Shown: one piece after another, positions 36,201-41,757 of the stretch
Position numbering within the stretch: position 1 is the first letter of the stretch
Layout: each line of letters starts with the position of its first letter
NCBI GenBank assembly: GCA_029866965.1
Contig: CP123444.1
Coordinates: forward strand, 62,001-126,000
DNA from: Flavobacteriaceae bacterium YJPT1-3
Lineage (GTDB): Bacteria; Bacteroidota; Bacteroidia; Flavobacteriales; Flavobacteriaceae
DNA length: 64,000 nt
Direction: 5' to 3'
Made by a program: the position numbers and the translations under genes
Notes under the pieces: generated by a model
The model's input: the letters and a program-made list of their open reading frames with translations, nothing else
Told to the model about the DNA's origin: nothing
Databases searched by the model: none

Positions 36201-39200
36201 CTCGCACCATTCATAAATTCTTTAATCTCCACCAAAGCATCGATGGTGGTTCCAAAATCGTTATTCGGAAAAATATTGGAGAATCGATAGACTGCACCTA
36301 CCTGTAGTGCGGTTCCGCTTACCAGGCTGGGGTTGGTGAAATTAGAATTTTCATAAAAAGGACCACAGTCGCAAGTACGTTCTCCAGGAGGCACCACGAT
36401 AACATCTCGCACGGTAACAGTAACCGTTGCTTCGCTAGTATCCCCATCCGCATCTTCAATGAGATAAGTAAAGGTATCGGTACCATTAAAATCCGGATTT
36501 GGCGTATAAATAATCATGTCATCGGTAGGATCGTTAGGGGTTCCATCATCAGAAACTACTACAGTTCCGTTGGTTGGTTGATCTCCTAAGGCTATCGTAC
36601 CTGTGCTTGGTCCGTCAAGACCAAAGTCGTCATTATCGGTTACGTCGATAGTGATGAACGTATTTTCAGTAGTAGTTACCTCATCATCCTGTGCTTGTGG
36701 AACATTATTTTCCGCGCAAGCATCAATAATAAATTCTACACAGTCACTTCCAGCTCCTTCGACACCAATTCCGTTCCACTCAAATACCAGTTCCGTATAC
36801 TCACCACTCACTTGAACACTACCCGCAGCGGTTCCTTTGGAAGAATTTAGGGAAGCTTCATCATTATTTCTGCTTATCATTTCATCCGGTGTACGGAAAA
36901 AAGCATTGTCCTCAACATTGAAGTTGGGCGTACCTGCCAGTCGCTGCAGCACAGCGCCAGGCGTAATTAGTTTGAGTTTGGCCGAGTTAGAAAATCTCCA
37001 TTGCGGCTCGCTTGCACCATTCCCTCCCAGTCGATCGATATGAATTACAGGGTCGACAACTGGCCTACTGAAAACAAGGGTAAAGGTTCCACTCCCCTGG
37101 TCATCTCCAGGACCATCAATATCACTTCCTCCAGCCTCAGGACTACTATCCCAGGTAAAATACACTTCATACGAATTGGCGCCTTGTACCGCAGGATTTG
37201 ACCAGAATGTTGCGCTATCTTCATTATTTGCAAAGGTTCCATTCTTTGGAGTTCTTATCAGAGCAGCTCCAGAGGCCGCCATGGTTAGGGTGACATCTAC
37301 ACTATTATCTGCCGTAGTTGAAGAAGACGGATTTGCGGTCGTCCAAGAAGTGGTTGAATTTGTACAATCCGGATCGGTGGTGTCAAAAACACTAATCGTT
37401 ACCTGAGCACTAGCATTTTTGGATAGCACGCTACAGGCCCCATTGTCGCCTATGGTGTAAGAAAAGGTCGCAATCCCTACAAACCCTGGATCAGGAGTAA
37501 ATGTGAAAACCCCATTTCCATTATCGACCAGAGTACCCGCCGCAGGTTGGGTAAAGGAGGCAATAAATAAGGTATCACCGTCAGGATCGCTGTCTGCACC
37601 ATTCCCATTGTCATCAAATACGTTGAATGAAATGGCTGTATCCGCTTCGGTGGTCAATATATCATCTTCGGCGGTTGGTGCGTTATTCTCCTGCAAGCTT
37701 GGAGTAATTACCGTTACCTGACTGGTTTGGCCAATTTCACTGGACGTAATGTGTTTGCGAACGATAACCCGCTCCCCGTTGAGATAAGGATAGAAGACTT
37801 CAGCAATTATATCAGCACCGGTATTGTTGGGTATCCCAAAATGAACCCGTGGAACATCCTGCGTACCATGACCGTTTCCTCCGTTTACTTCACGAAGTCC
37901 AGAAATTACATTTCCCTCGCAATCTACCAAACGTACTGTCGCTCCATGGGCATAACGTCGTCGGCCATTTTGCATACCAGCTCCCGCACGGTCCTCCAAA
38001 ATATCAAGGAATACAAAATTTCCAGAAGAAGCATTGGAGAGGCCGTTAATATAGAGGTGATTATTTCCGTTGGCTTTATTACCATAAAGATCCAGATCGC
38101 CATCGTTGTCAATATCAATAAAGGTACACCCCTCTCCAAAGGTGGATCCACTATTGAAAAACTTATTGGTCGTATCCTGAACAAAAGTCATCGGGGATCC
38201 GGTATTGGCTCCCGAAGCAGAATTAATTTGGTTGATGAACAAAAGTCCCTTTTTACCAACGACGAAAATGTCAATATCTCCATCATTATCTACATCTCCA
38301 CATGCTAAACCTTCAATGGTATTGTTACTGAAGGAAGTAGGAATTCCCGTGGCGTTACCCAAAGGTACCCACACCCCATTCCTATTCTCATGAATTTGAT
38401 TCTGGCCATTTTCGGTCCAGAATAAATCAAAATCACCGTCATTGTCAAAGTCATAGAAAGCTACGGCTCCCTTGTTTCCATTTTGAGCCTGATCAATGTC
38501 AACACTTTCGGTAAAATAGCCGTTAACATTGCGGAAGAAATCGACTTGATCTCGCTTTCGCGAAATGATATCGACATAACCATCATTGTCGTAGTCTGTA
38601 GCTGACCCGTAATCTCCATCAGTGGCATCCTGTGCAAGTCCAAAGGGCCAAGTAGCCGGATTGTTTTCGTCATATCCGGGTCCTTTGGCAGTAGCATGGG
38701 AAAAGTGGCCCGTACCATCATTGATTAGGATGTCTATACCGTAATCATGATTATCAAAAAAGATGTCTAGATCACCATCACCATCAAAGTCAAAAGCTCC
38801 GGCACCTTCCGTATTGTTACCGTCAGCGATATTGGATTCCCCAAATATTTGGGGAGTTGTACCTCCCAATCCATCACCAAAAACATGGGTGGCGGGATGC
38901 TGCAGTCTAATTTCTATGGAATTCTTGGGTGAAGTCTTATCAAAACTCGTATTCCTAAAGAAATCGGGATAACCATCCCCGTTAAAATCAGCCCAGATCG
39001 CAGAACGCTCTCTGTTCTTGGTCATGCCGTCAGTCAGCGTATTGGTTACGTCGACAAACGTATTCCCATCGCGACGCAGCAAAACGGAATTTGTATTCAG
39101 TCTGTTGATCAAAAGATCGAGATCACCATCGAGATCAAAATCGGCCCAGGCATGCCCTCCGTCTTTATCACCTCCAATATTCAAACCGTAAGCGGCCGCA

Positions 39201-39322
39201 TTTTCGGTAAAGGTGGTCTGCGCTAGGAGTGGTGCAGAACCAAGAGCACACACAACCAAACACATCCATAAAGAAAGGATAGTGGCAGGTCGCGAATTGT
39301 TTAGAGTAAAAGTTTTCCCCAT
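27263..39322 (-). CDS. Giant repeat-rich surface adhesin with type B type IX sorting domain
   Basis: About 4,019 aa from ATG 39322 (MGKTFTLNNSRPATILSLW..., signal peptide ending ALGSAPLLAQ). Layout: FG-GAP/VCBS repeats with DxDxDG calcium loops (DFDLDGDLDLL, DFDGDGDLDIFFD; about 35-470); an UnbV/ASPIC-like domain (GLREVNGGNGHGTQDVPRVHFG; about 480-545); scattered cadherin-like/Ig-like modules (to about 1,400), ten 94-aa cadherin-like repeats, four 192-aa double modules, four near-identical plus two diverged 134-aa DUF11-like modules with DDGDETTDGPDEGDDPTDDP linkers; and a C-terminal CHU_C-type domain (GISPNDDGLNDVLVIEGLE, LQIFNRWGVEVFNADGY, LPTGTYYYILNY). Very acidic, calcium-dependent stiffening likely. 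It should be secreted by type IX with the help of the PorP/SprF gene downstream. Role probably in adhesion or gliding. ATG at 39391 in the same frame would put 23 residues before the signal peptide and is rejected. Confidence 0.93.
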   Translation of the reverse strand: MGKTFTLNNSRPATILSLWMCLVVCALGSAPLLAQTTFTENAAAYGLNIGGDKDGGHAWADFDLDGDLDLLINRLNTNSVLLRRDGNTFVDVTNTLTDGMTKNRERSAIWADFNGDGYPDFFRNTSFDKTSPKNSIEIRLQHPATHVFGDGLGGTTPQIFGESNIADGNNTEGAGAFDFDGDGDLDIFFDNHDYGIDILINDGTGHFSHATAKGPGYDENNPATWPFGLAQDATDGDYGSATDYDNDGYVDIISRKRDQVDFFRNVNGYFTESVDIDQAQNGNKGAVAFYDFDNDGDFDLFWTENGQNQIHENRNGVWVPLGNATGIPTSFSNNTIEGLACGDVDNDGDIDIFVVGKKGLLFINQINSASGANTGSPMTFVQDTTNKFFNSGSTFGEGCTFIDIDNDGDLDLYGNKANGNNHLYINGLSNASSGNFVFLDILEDRAGAGMQNGRRRYAHGATVRLVDCEGNVISGLREVNGGNGHGTQDVPRVHFGIPNNTGADIIAEVFYPYLNGERVIVRKHITSSEIGQTSQVTVITPSLQENNAPTAEDDILTTEADTAISFNVFDDNGNGADSDPDGDTLFIASFTQPAAGTLVDNGNGVFTFTPDPGFVGIATFSYTIGDNGACSVLSKNASAQVTISVFDTTDPDCTNSTTSWTTANPSSSTTADNSVDVTLTMAASGAALIRTPKNGTFANNEDSATFWSNPAVQGANSYEVYFTWDSSPEAGGSDIDGPGDDQGSGTFTLVFSRPVVDPVIHIDRLGGNGASEPQWRFSNSAKLKLITPGAVLQRLAGTPNFNVEDNAFFRTPDEMISRNNDEASLNSSKGTAAGSVQVSGEYTELVFEWNGIGVEGAGSDCVEFIIDACAENNVPQAQDDEVTTTENTFITIDVTDNDDFGLDGPSTGTIALGDQPTNGTVVVSDDGTPNDPTDDMIIYTPNPDFNGTDTFTYLIEDADGDTSEATVTVTVRDVIVVPPGERTCDCGPFYENSNFTNPSLVSGTALQVGAVYRFSNIFPNNDFGTTIDALVEIKEFMNGASLLNIDVTNQGIDRAFQPRINSTNNGDQSVKFEITFVSGGGNFGDEVNISFFGSPFDIDGDSVSTVEYQELSLPDAYFQSANTLISIERKEMSIRGTAVNPTTAPGGTISDDPRYTFSNYWENKSSLTFTIGKQNGNNDRFYSLQLDNADYINPESNIITAPVICGNVSDEGGDPIANVKVNISGTDGTDVNVFTDINGDFRYTTNIPSALVDVTYTLTETDKEGYVSISDVDGANDNIITRVVNLQSSCGNDYVDDGRPEANPDAATTNEDIAVTVAVLDNDDFGPDGPSTGSIGIFTQPANGTVVVNTNGNDDPSDDTITYTPGPDFTGVDSFEYVITDSDGDTAVALVEITVTPVNDVMDDTATTPEDTPVVIDVLANDGFDPDTDVEVTSVTDPENGSVVINADGTVTYTPDPDFVGEDTFEYTVTVTNPDGTTSEETATVTVTVTPVNDVMDDTATTPEDTPVVIDVLANDGFDPDTDVEVTSVTDPENGSVVINADGTVTYTPDPDFVGEDTFEYTVTVTNPDGTTSEETATVTVTVTPVNDVMDDTATTPEDTPVVIDVLANDGFDPDTEVEVTSVTDPENGSVVINADGTVTYTPDPDFVGEDTFEYTVTVTNPDGTTSEETATVTVTVTPVDDVMDDTATTPEDTPVVIDVLANDGFDPDTDVEVTSVTDPENGSVVINADGTVTYTPDPDFVGEDTFEYTVTVTNPDGTTSEETATVTVTVTPVDDVMDDTATTPEDTPVVIDVLANDGFDPDTEVEVTSVTDPENGSVVINADGTVTYTPDPDFVGEDTFEYTVTVTNPDGTTSEETATVTVTVTPVDDVMDDTATTPEDTPVVIDVLANDGFDPDTEVEVTSVTDPENGSVVINADGTVTYTPDPDFVGEDTFEYTVTVTNPDGTTSEETATVTVTVTPVDDVMDDTATTPEDTPVVIDVLANDGFDPDTEVEVTSVTDPENGSVVINADGTVTYTPDPDFVGEDTFEYTVTVTNPDGTTSEETATVTVTVTPVNDVMDDTATTPEDTPVVIDVLANDGFDPDTEVEVTSVTDPENGSVVINADGTVTYTPDPDFVGEDTFEYTVTVTNPDGTTSEETATVTVTVTPVDDVMDDMATTPEDTPVVIDVLANDGFDPDTDVEVTSVTDPENGTVVINADGTVTYTPDPDFVGEDTFEYTVTVTNPDGTTSEETATVTVTVTPVDDVMDDTATTPEDTPVVIDVLANDGFDPDTEVEVTSVTDPENGSVVINADGTVTYTPDPDFVGEDTFEYTVTVTNPDGTTSEETATVTVTVTPVDDAVDDALTTEEDTTLTNVDLLANDTFGADTDAAVTGVTQPDSGNAEVVLNADGTVDIIPSPDFVGEVTFTYTVTVTNADGTTSEETATVTVTVTPVQDAFDDQDTTPEDTPITVSVLDNDTFANSDFEVTSTTDPSNGSVVINADGTITYTPNDDFNGTDTFTYTVTVTHADGTTNTETATVTIVVDGSGSPDAVDDVLTTEEDTTLTNVDLLANDTFGADTDAAVTGVTQPDSGNAEVVLNADGTVDIIPSPDFVGEVTFTYTVTVTNADGTTSEETATVTVTVTPVQDAFDDQDTTPEDTPITVSVLDNDTFANSDFEVTSTTDPTNGSVVINADGTITYTPNDDFNGTDTFTYTVTVTHPDGTTNTETATVTIVVDGSGSPDAVDDELTTEEDTTLTNVDLLANDTFGADTDAAVTGVTQPDSGNAEVVLNADGTVDIIPAPDFVGEVTFTYTVTVTNADGTTSEETATVTVTVTPVQDAFDDQDTTPEDTPITVSVLDNDTFANSDFEVTSTTDPTNGSVVINADGTITYTPNDDFNGTDTFTYTVTVTHPDGTTNTETATVTIVVDGSGSPDAVDDVLTTEEDTTLTNVDLLANDTFGADTDAAVTGVTQPDSGNAEVVLNADGTVDIIPAPDFVGEVTFTYTVTVTNADGTTSEETATVTVTVTPVQDAFDDEESTIVNTPITVNVLDNDTFANSDFEVTSTTDPTNGSVVINADGTITYTPDPDFVGVDTFEYTVTVTHPDGTTNTETATVTITVVGTGIQLVKTSVWNDENGDGFAQEGETITYTFTVTNTGDVTISGTVINDALIGITDLAVTPDPLAPGAVGTATATYTITQADIDAGSIVNSALATGQDPNGDDVEDISDDGDETTDGPDEGDDPTDDPTITDLPGEGTISLIKTSVWNDENGDGFAQEGETITYTFTVTNTGDVTISGTVINDALIGITDLAVTPDPLAPGAVGTATATYTITQADIDAGSIVNSALATGQDPNGDDVEDISDDGDETTDGPDEGDDPTDDPTITDLPGEGTISLIKTSVWNDENGDGFAQEGETITYTFTVTNTGDVTISGTVINDALIGITDLAVTPDPLAPGAVGTATATYTITQADIDAGSIVNSALATGQDPNGDDVEDISDDGDETTDGPDEGDDPTDDPTITDLPGEGTISLIKTSVWNDENGDGFAQEGETITYTFTVTNTGDVTISGTVINDALIGITDLAVTPDPLVPGAVGTATATYTITQADIDAGSIVNSALATGQDPNGDDVEDISDDGDETTDGPDEGDDPTDDPTITDLPGAGALSLIKTSVFNDENFDFFAEVGETITFTFTVTNVGGVTIENIVISDPLIGITDLAITPSTLAPGETGTATATYVITDADVQAEQFVNSALATGQDINGDDVTDVSDDGDETVDGPDEGDDPTDDPTITDLPAPSPAPPVLAIELDKIASFRDDNQDGLPQVGETIAYRFTVRNTSDVDLFDITIEDPLVTVSGGPIDLEADATDSTTFTAEYQITAEDIDRGFVENQATVFGFDMSGGEVEDLSDDPFDNENIDLEDDGEPDDPTVVIFQGVLPEDDDNIIIYDGISPNDDGLNDVLVIEGLENFPENTLQIFNRWGVEVFNADGYGQSGVPAFRGESDGRVTVRQGEQLPTGTYYYILNYERAPGNVVHRSGFLYINR
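28391..29998 (-). repeat. Four near-identical 402-bp tandem repeats in the adhesin gene
   Basis: Period 402 bp = 134 aa, four copies differing at only scattered bases (for example C/T at Asp and Gly codons). Each encodes LVKTSVWNDENGDGFAQ-type start, a DUF11-like beta-sandwich and an Asp-rich linker. Two further diverged copies follow downstream (about 27590-28390). Boundaries are accurate to a few codons. Confidence 0.9.
29996..32299 (-). repeat. Four 576-bp tandem repeats (paired modules) in the adhesin gene
   Basis: Period 576 bp = 192 aa, four copies. Each copy is a pair: one module begins DDALTTEEDTTLTNVDLL, the other FDDQDTTPEDTPITVSVL. The last copy has a divergent second half (FDDEESTIVNTPITVNVL). 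Confidence 0.9.
32300..35119 (-). repeat. Ten 282-bp tandem repeats in the adhesin gene
   Basis: Exactly ten copies of 282 bp = 94 aa (MDDTATTPEDTPVVIDVLAN at the start of each). Variation is limited to a few sites: N/D before DV, D/E in DPDT(D/E)VEV, one MDDM copy and one ENGT copy, and synonymous third-position changes. Confidence 0.95.
38556..38565. repeat. TTTCGCGAAA core of the palindromic repeat
   Basis: Ten-bp core with an intact left arm (CGC before it) and a degraded right arm, inside the FG-GAP region of the adhesin gene. Confidence 0.6.
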
Positions 39323-39713
39323 AACGTGAACTTTAAATAAGGTCTTATAAATAAACAGCAGTAACCCCAAGCGATTACGGCTTAAAATCAATAATAAAAT
39401 CTAGGAGATAAATCGTACGGACTTAGATCGCACAGGGCCAATCTATAGGTACAAAGTGAGTAGAGTTATCCCAAACAAAAAATTTTATAGCGCCCTCGAA
39501 TTGATTTTCAGGCAGTTAAACGTAATTTCTAATTTTAAGTTGGGATGTCAAATATAACCGAATTTCCAGACCAAAATAAGTGGTCCTCAAGCTTTTAGAT
39601 GAAAGATAAATTAAACTCGTTGAACTACACATTGGAGTTTAAAAGGCTTAATTTTGTAGGTATTTTCAGCAGTTCTATCCCACAGTCTGAGTCAGCGAAT
39701 ACTACGAATTGAC
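39323..39713. other. Divergent intergenic region between adhesin operon and prfC
   Basis: AT-rich and without a credible gene. On the minus strand TATATTTG (39556-39549) matches TAnnTTTG, and a TTTTG lies about 15 bp further upstream, somewhat closer than the usual 19. If used, the adhesin mRNA would have a leader of about 220 nt. No hairpin or riboswitch-like structure is evident to me. Confidence 0.4.
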
Positions 39714-39721
39714 TATCTTTG
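39714..39721 (+). promoter_or_regulatory. Candidate -7 element of prfC
   Basis: TATCTTTG, a perfect TAnnTTTG match, 21 bp before the prfC ATG. The -33 region shows no clear TTG. The transcript leader would be about 15 nt. Confidence 0.5.
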
Positions 39722-39742
39722 CCACCGCATTTGTGACACCCT

Positions 39743-41341
39743 ATGAGTTTAGAAAAAGAGATTAAAAGACGTCGAACCTTTGGCATTATTTCCCATCCGG
39801 ATGCCGGTAAAACCACCCTTACTGAAAAGCTCTTGCTTTTTGGAGGGGCGATCCAGGAAGCCGGAGCCGTAAAATCCAATAAGATCAAGAAAGGAGCGAC
39901 CTCCGACTTTATGGAGATCGAGCGCCAGCGTGGGATCTCTGTCGCTACTTCGGTTTTGGCCTTTGAATACCAAGGCACCAAGATCAACATTCTCGATACT
40001 CCAGGTCATAAAGATTTTGCCGAGGATACTTTTAGGACTTTAACCGCTGTGGACAGCGTTATTGTCGTTATTGACGTCGCTAAAGGCGTAGAAGAGCAAA
40101 CCGAGAAATTGGTTGAGGTGTGTCGCATGCGCAACATCCCTATCATTGTCTTTATCAACAAACTGGACCGAGAGGGAAAAGATGCTTTCGATCTGTTGGA
40201 TGAGATCGAACAAAAATTACAATTAAAGGTCACTCCCCTCAGCTTCCCAATCGGGATGGGATACGATTTTAAGGGTATCTACAATTTGTGGGAAAAAAAT
40301 GTCAATCTGTTTAGCGGGAACAGCCGCAAAAACATCGAAGAAACCATAGAGATCTCTGATCTTTCCGATGAGAAATTAGACGGACTGATAGGTGAAAAAG
40401 CAGCCAATACGCTGCGTGAGGAGATCGAATTGGTCAAAGGTGTATATCCTGACTTCGACCGGGAGGCCTACCTTCATGGACAGCAACAACCGGTTTTCTT
40501 CGGGTCAGCCTTAAATAATTTTGGAGTACGCGAGTTGCTGGATTGCTTTGTGGCCATCGCACCACCCCCACGCCCCAAGCAAAGCGAGGAACGCGTAGTT
40601 AAACCGAATGAGAAGGATTTTACCGGCTTTGTCTTTAAAATTCATGCGAATATGGATCCGAGACACCGGGATCGCTTGGCCTTCGTCAAAATCGTATCTG
40701 GCGTATTTGAGCGCAACAAACCCTATCTGCACGTGCGCCACGGAAAAAACCTGAAATTTTCCAGTCCTAATGCCTTTTTCGCTGAGCGTAAAGAAATTGT
40801 AGATACCTCTTATGCAGGAGATATTGTCGGATTACACGATACGGGTAACTTTAAGATTGGAGATACCTTGACCTCCGGAGAAGAGATACACTATAAGGGC
40901 ATTCCCTCCTTCTCTCCAGAACATTTTAGGTACATCAACAATGCAGATCCCATGAAAGCCAAACAACTCTACAAAGGGATTGATCAATTGATGGATGAAG
41001 GAGTCGCTCAACTCTTTACCTTGGAGCTGAATGGCCGTAAAGTCATTGGAACCGTGGGTGCCCTGCAGTATGAGGTGATCCAGTACCGCTTAGAGCATGA
41101 ATACGGCGCTAAGTGCACCTACGAACCACTATCCGTACATAAGGCCTGCTGGGTGGATCCAGAAGATCCTAAAGGAGAACAATTCAAAGAATTCCTTCGC
41201 GTAAAACAACGCTTTATGGCTAAGGACAAACGAGGTCAACTCGTTTATCTGGCCGATTCTCCCTTTACCCTACAGATGACTCAACAAAAGTATCCCAAGG
41301 TCAAATTGCACTTCGTCAGTGAATTTGAGTCGGTGCACTAA
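39743..41341 (+). CDS. prfC: Peptide chain release factor 3
   Basis: 532-aa translational GTPase RF3, which recycles class-I release factors from the ribosome after termination. G-domain motifs: G1 HPDAGKTT near residue 18, G2 region RQRGISVATS, G3 DTPGHKDF, G4 INKLDREG. The insertion typical of RF3 versus EF-G (GATSDFMEIERQRG) is present, as are the C-terminal RF3 elements (GVAQLFTLELNGRKVIGTVGALQYEVIQYRLEHEYG). Length is normal. Convergent with the DUF3467 gene, whose stop codon overlaps the prfC stop. Confidence 0.96.
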   Translation: MSLEKEIKRRRTFGIISHPDAGKTTLTEKLLLFGGAIQEAGAVKSNKIKKGATSDFMEIERQRGISVATSVLAFEYQGTKINILDTPGHKDFAEDTFRTLTAVDSVIVVIDVAKGVEEQTEKLVEVCRMRNIPIIVFINKLDREGKDAFDLLDEIEQKLQLKVTPLSFPIGMGYDFKGIYNLWEKNVNLFSGNSRKNIEETIEISDLSDEKLDGLIGEKAANTLREEIELVKGVYPDFDREAYLHGQQQPVFFGSALNNFGVRELLDCFVAIAPPPRPKQSEERVVKPNEKDFTGFVFKIHANMDPRHRDRLAFVKIVSGVFERNKPYLHVRHGKNLKFSSPNAFFAERKEIVDTSYAGDIVGLHDTGNFKIGDTLTSGEEIHYKGIPSFSPEHFRYINNADPMKAKQLYKGIDQLMDEGVAQLFTLELNGRKVIGTVGALQYEVIQYRLEHEYGAKCTYEPLSVHKACWVDPEDPKGEQFKEFLRVKQRFMAKDKRGQLVYLADSPFTLQMTQQKYPKVKLHFVSEFESVH

Positions 41342-41652
41342 GCCTGACCGGTAGGCCCGAAATTAAGCGGCATGGGCTGTTTTTCGTAGTCCTTAATTTC
41401 GCCATGAGCTTGCTCAAAGCGCTTTACGTTTTCCTGTAAGGCTTTCGCCAAACGCTTCGCGTGCTGAGGCGTTAATATAATTCGCGATCGCACTTTACTC
41501 TTAGGTGCACCCGGCATGATATTCACAAAATCGACCACAAACTCCGATACGGAGTGATTGATGATGGCGAGGTTGGAGTAGATTCCCTGCGCCATAGCCT
41601 CATCCAATTCAATATTGATCTGGTGATTCTTATTTTTCTTTTCGTCTGCCAT
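41338..41652 (-). CDS. DUF3467 domain protein
   Basis: 104 aa from ATG 41652 (MADEKKNKNHQINIELDEAMAQG). The longer open frame would run into the rpoC terminator and is rejected. Visible DUF3467 features: GIYSNLAIINHSVSEFVVDFVNIMPG and KVRSRIILTPQHAKRLAKALQENVKRFE. Function is unknown in the family. It lies directly behind rpoC in the same direction but just after rpoC's terminator, so it is expressed by read-through or from a promoter in the 14-bp to 100-bp space between. It converges on prfC with a 4-bp overlap. Confidence 0.88.
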   Translation of the reverse strand: MADEKKNKNHQINIELDEAMAQGIYSNLAIINHSVSEFVVDFVNIMPGAPKSKVRSRIILTPQHAKRLAKALQENVKRFEQAHGEIKDYEKQPMPLNFGPTGQA

Positions 41653-41665
41653 TGTATTTAGTTTT

Positions 41666-41702
41666 AAAAAAAATCCCATCTCATTTTCAAAACGAGATGG
41701 GA
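41666..41702 (-). terminator. Intrinsic terminator after rpoC
   Basis: On the minus strand TCCCATCTC, loop GTTTTGAAAAT, GAGATGGGA, then eight T. It closes the rpoBC operon 55 bp after the rpoC stop codon. Confidence 0.92.
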
Positions 41703-41757
41703 CCTTTATGATTCTAAGCTTGATCGTCTGCCTTTGGACAGGCGGCAAAGCTTGCTT

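Noticed and set aside
37727-38308. 193-aa plus-strand frame opposite the adhesin head
   Set aside because: Antisense to the FG-GAP coding region, which has clear protein motifs; the frame has none.
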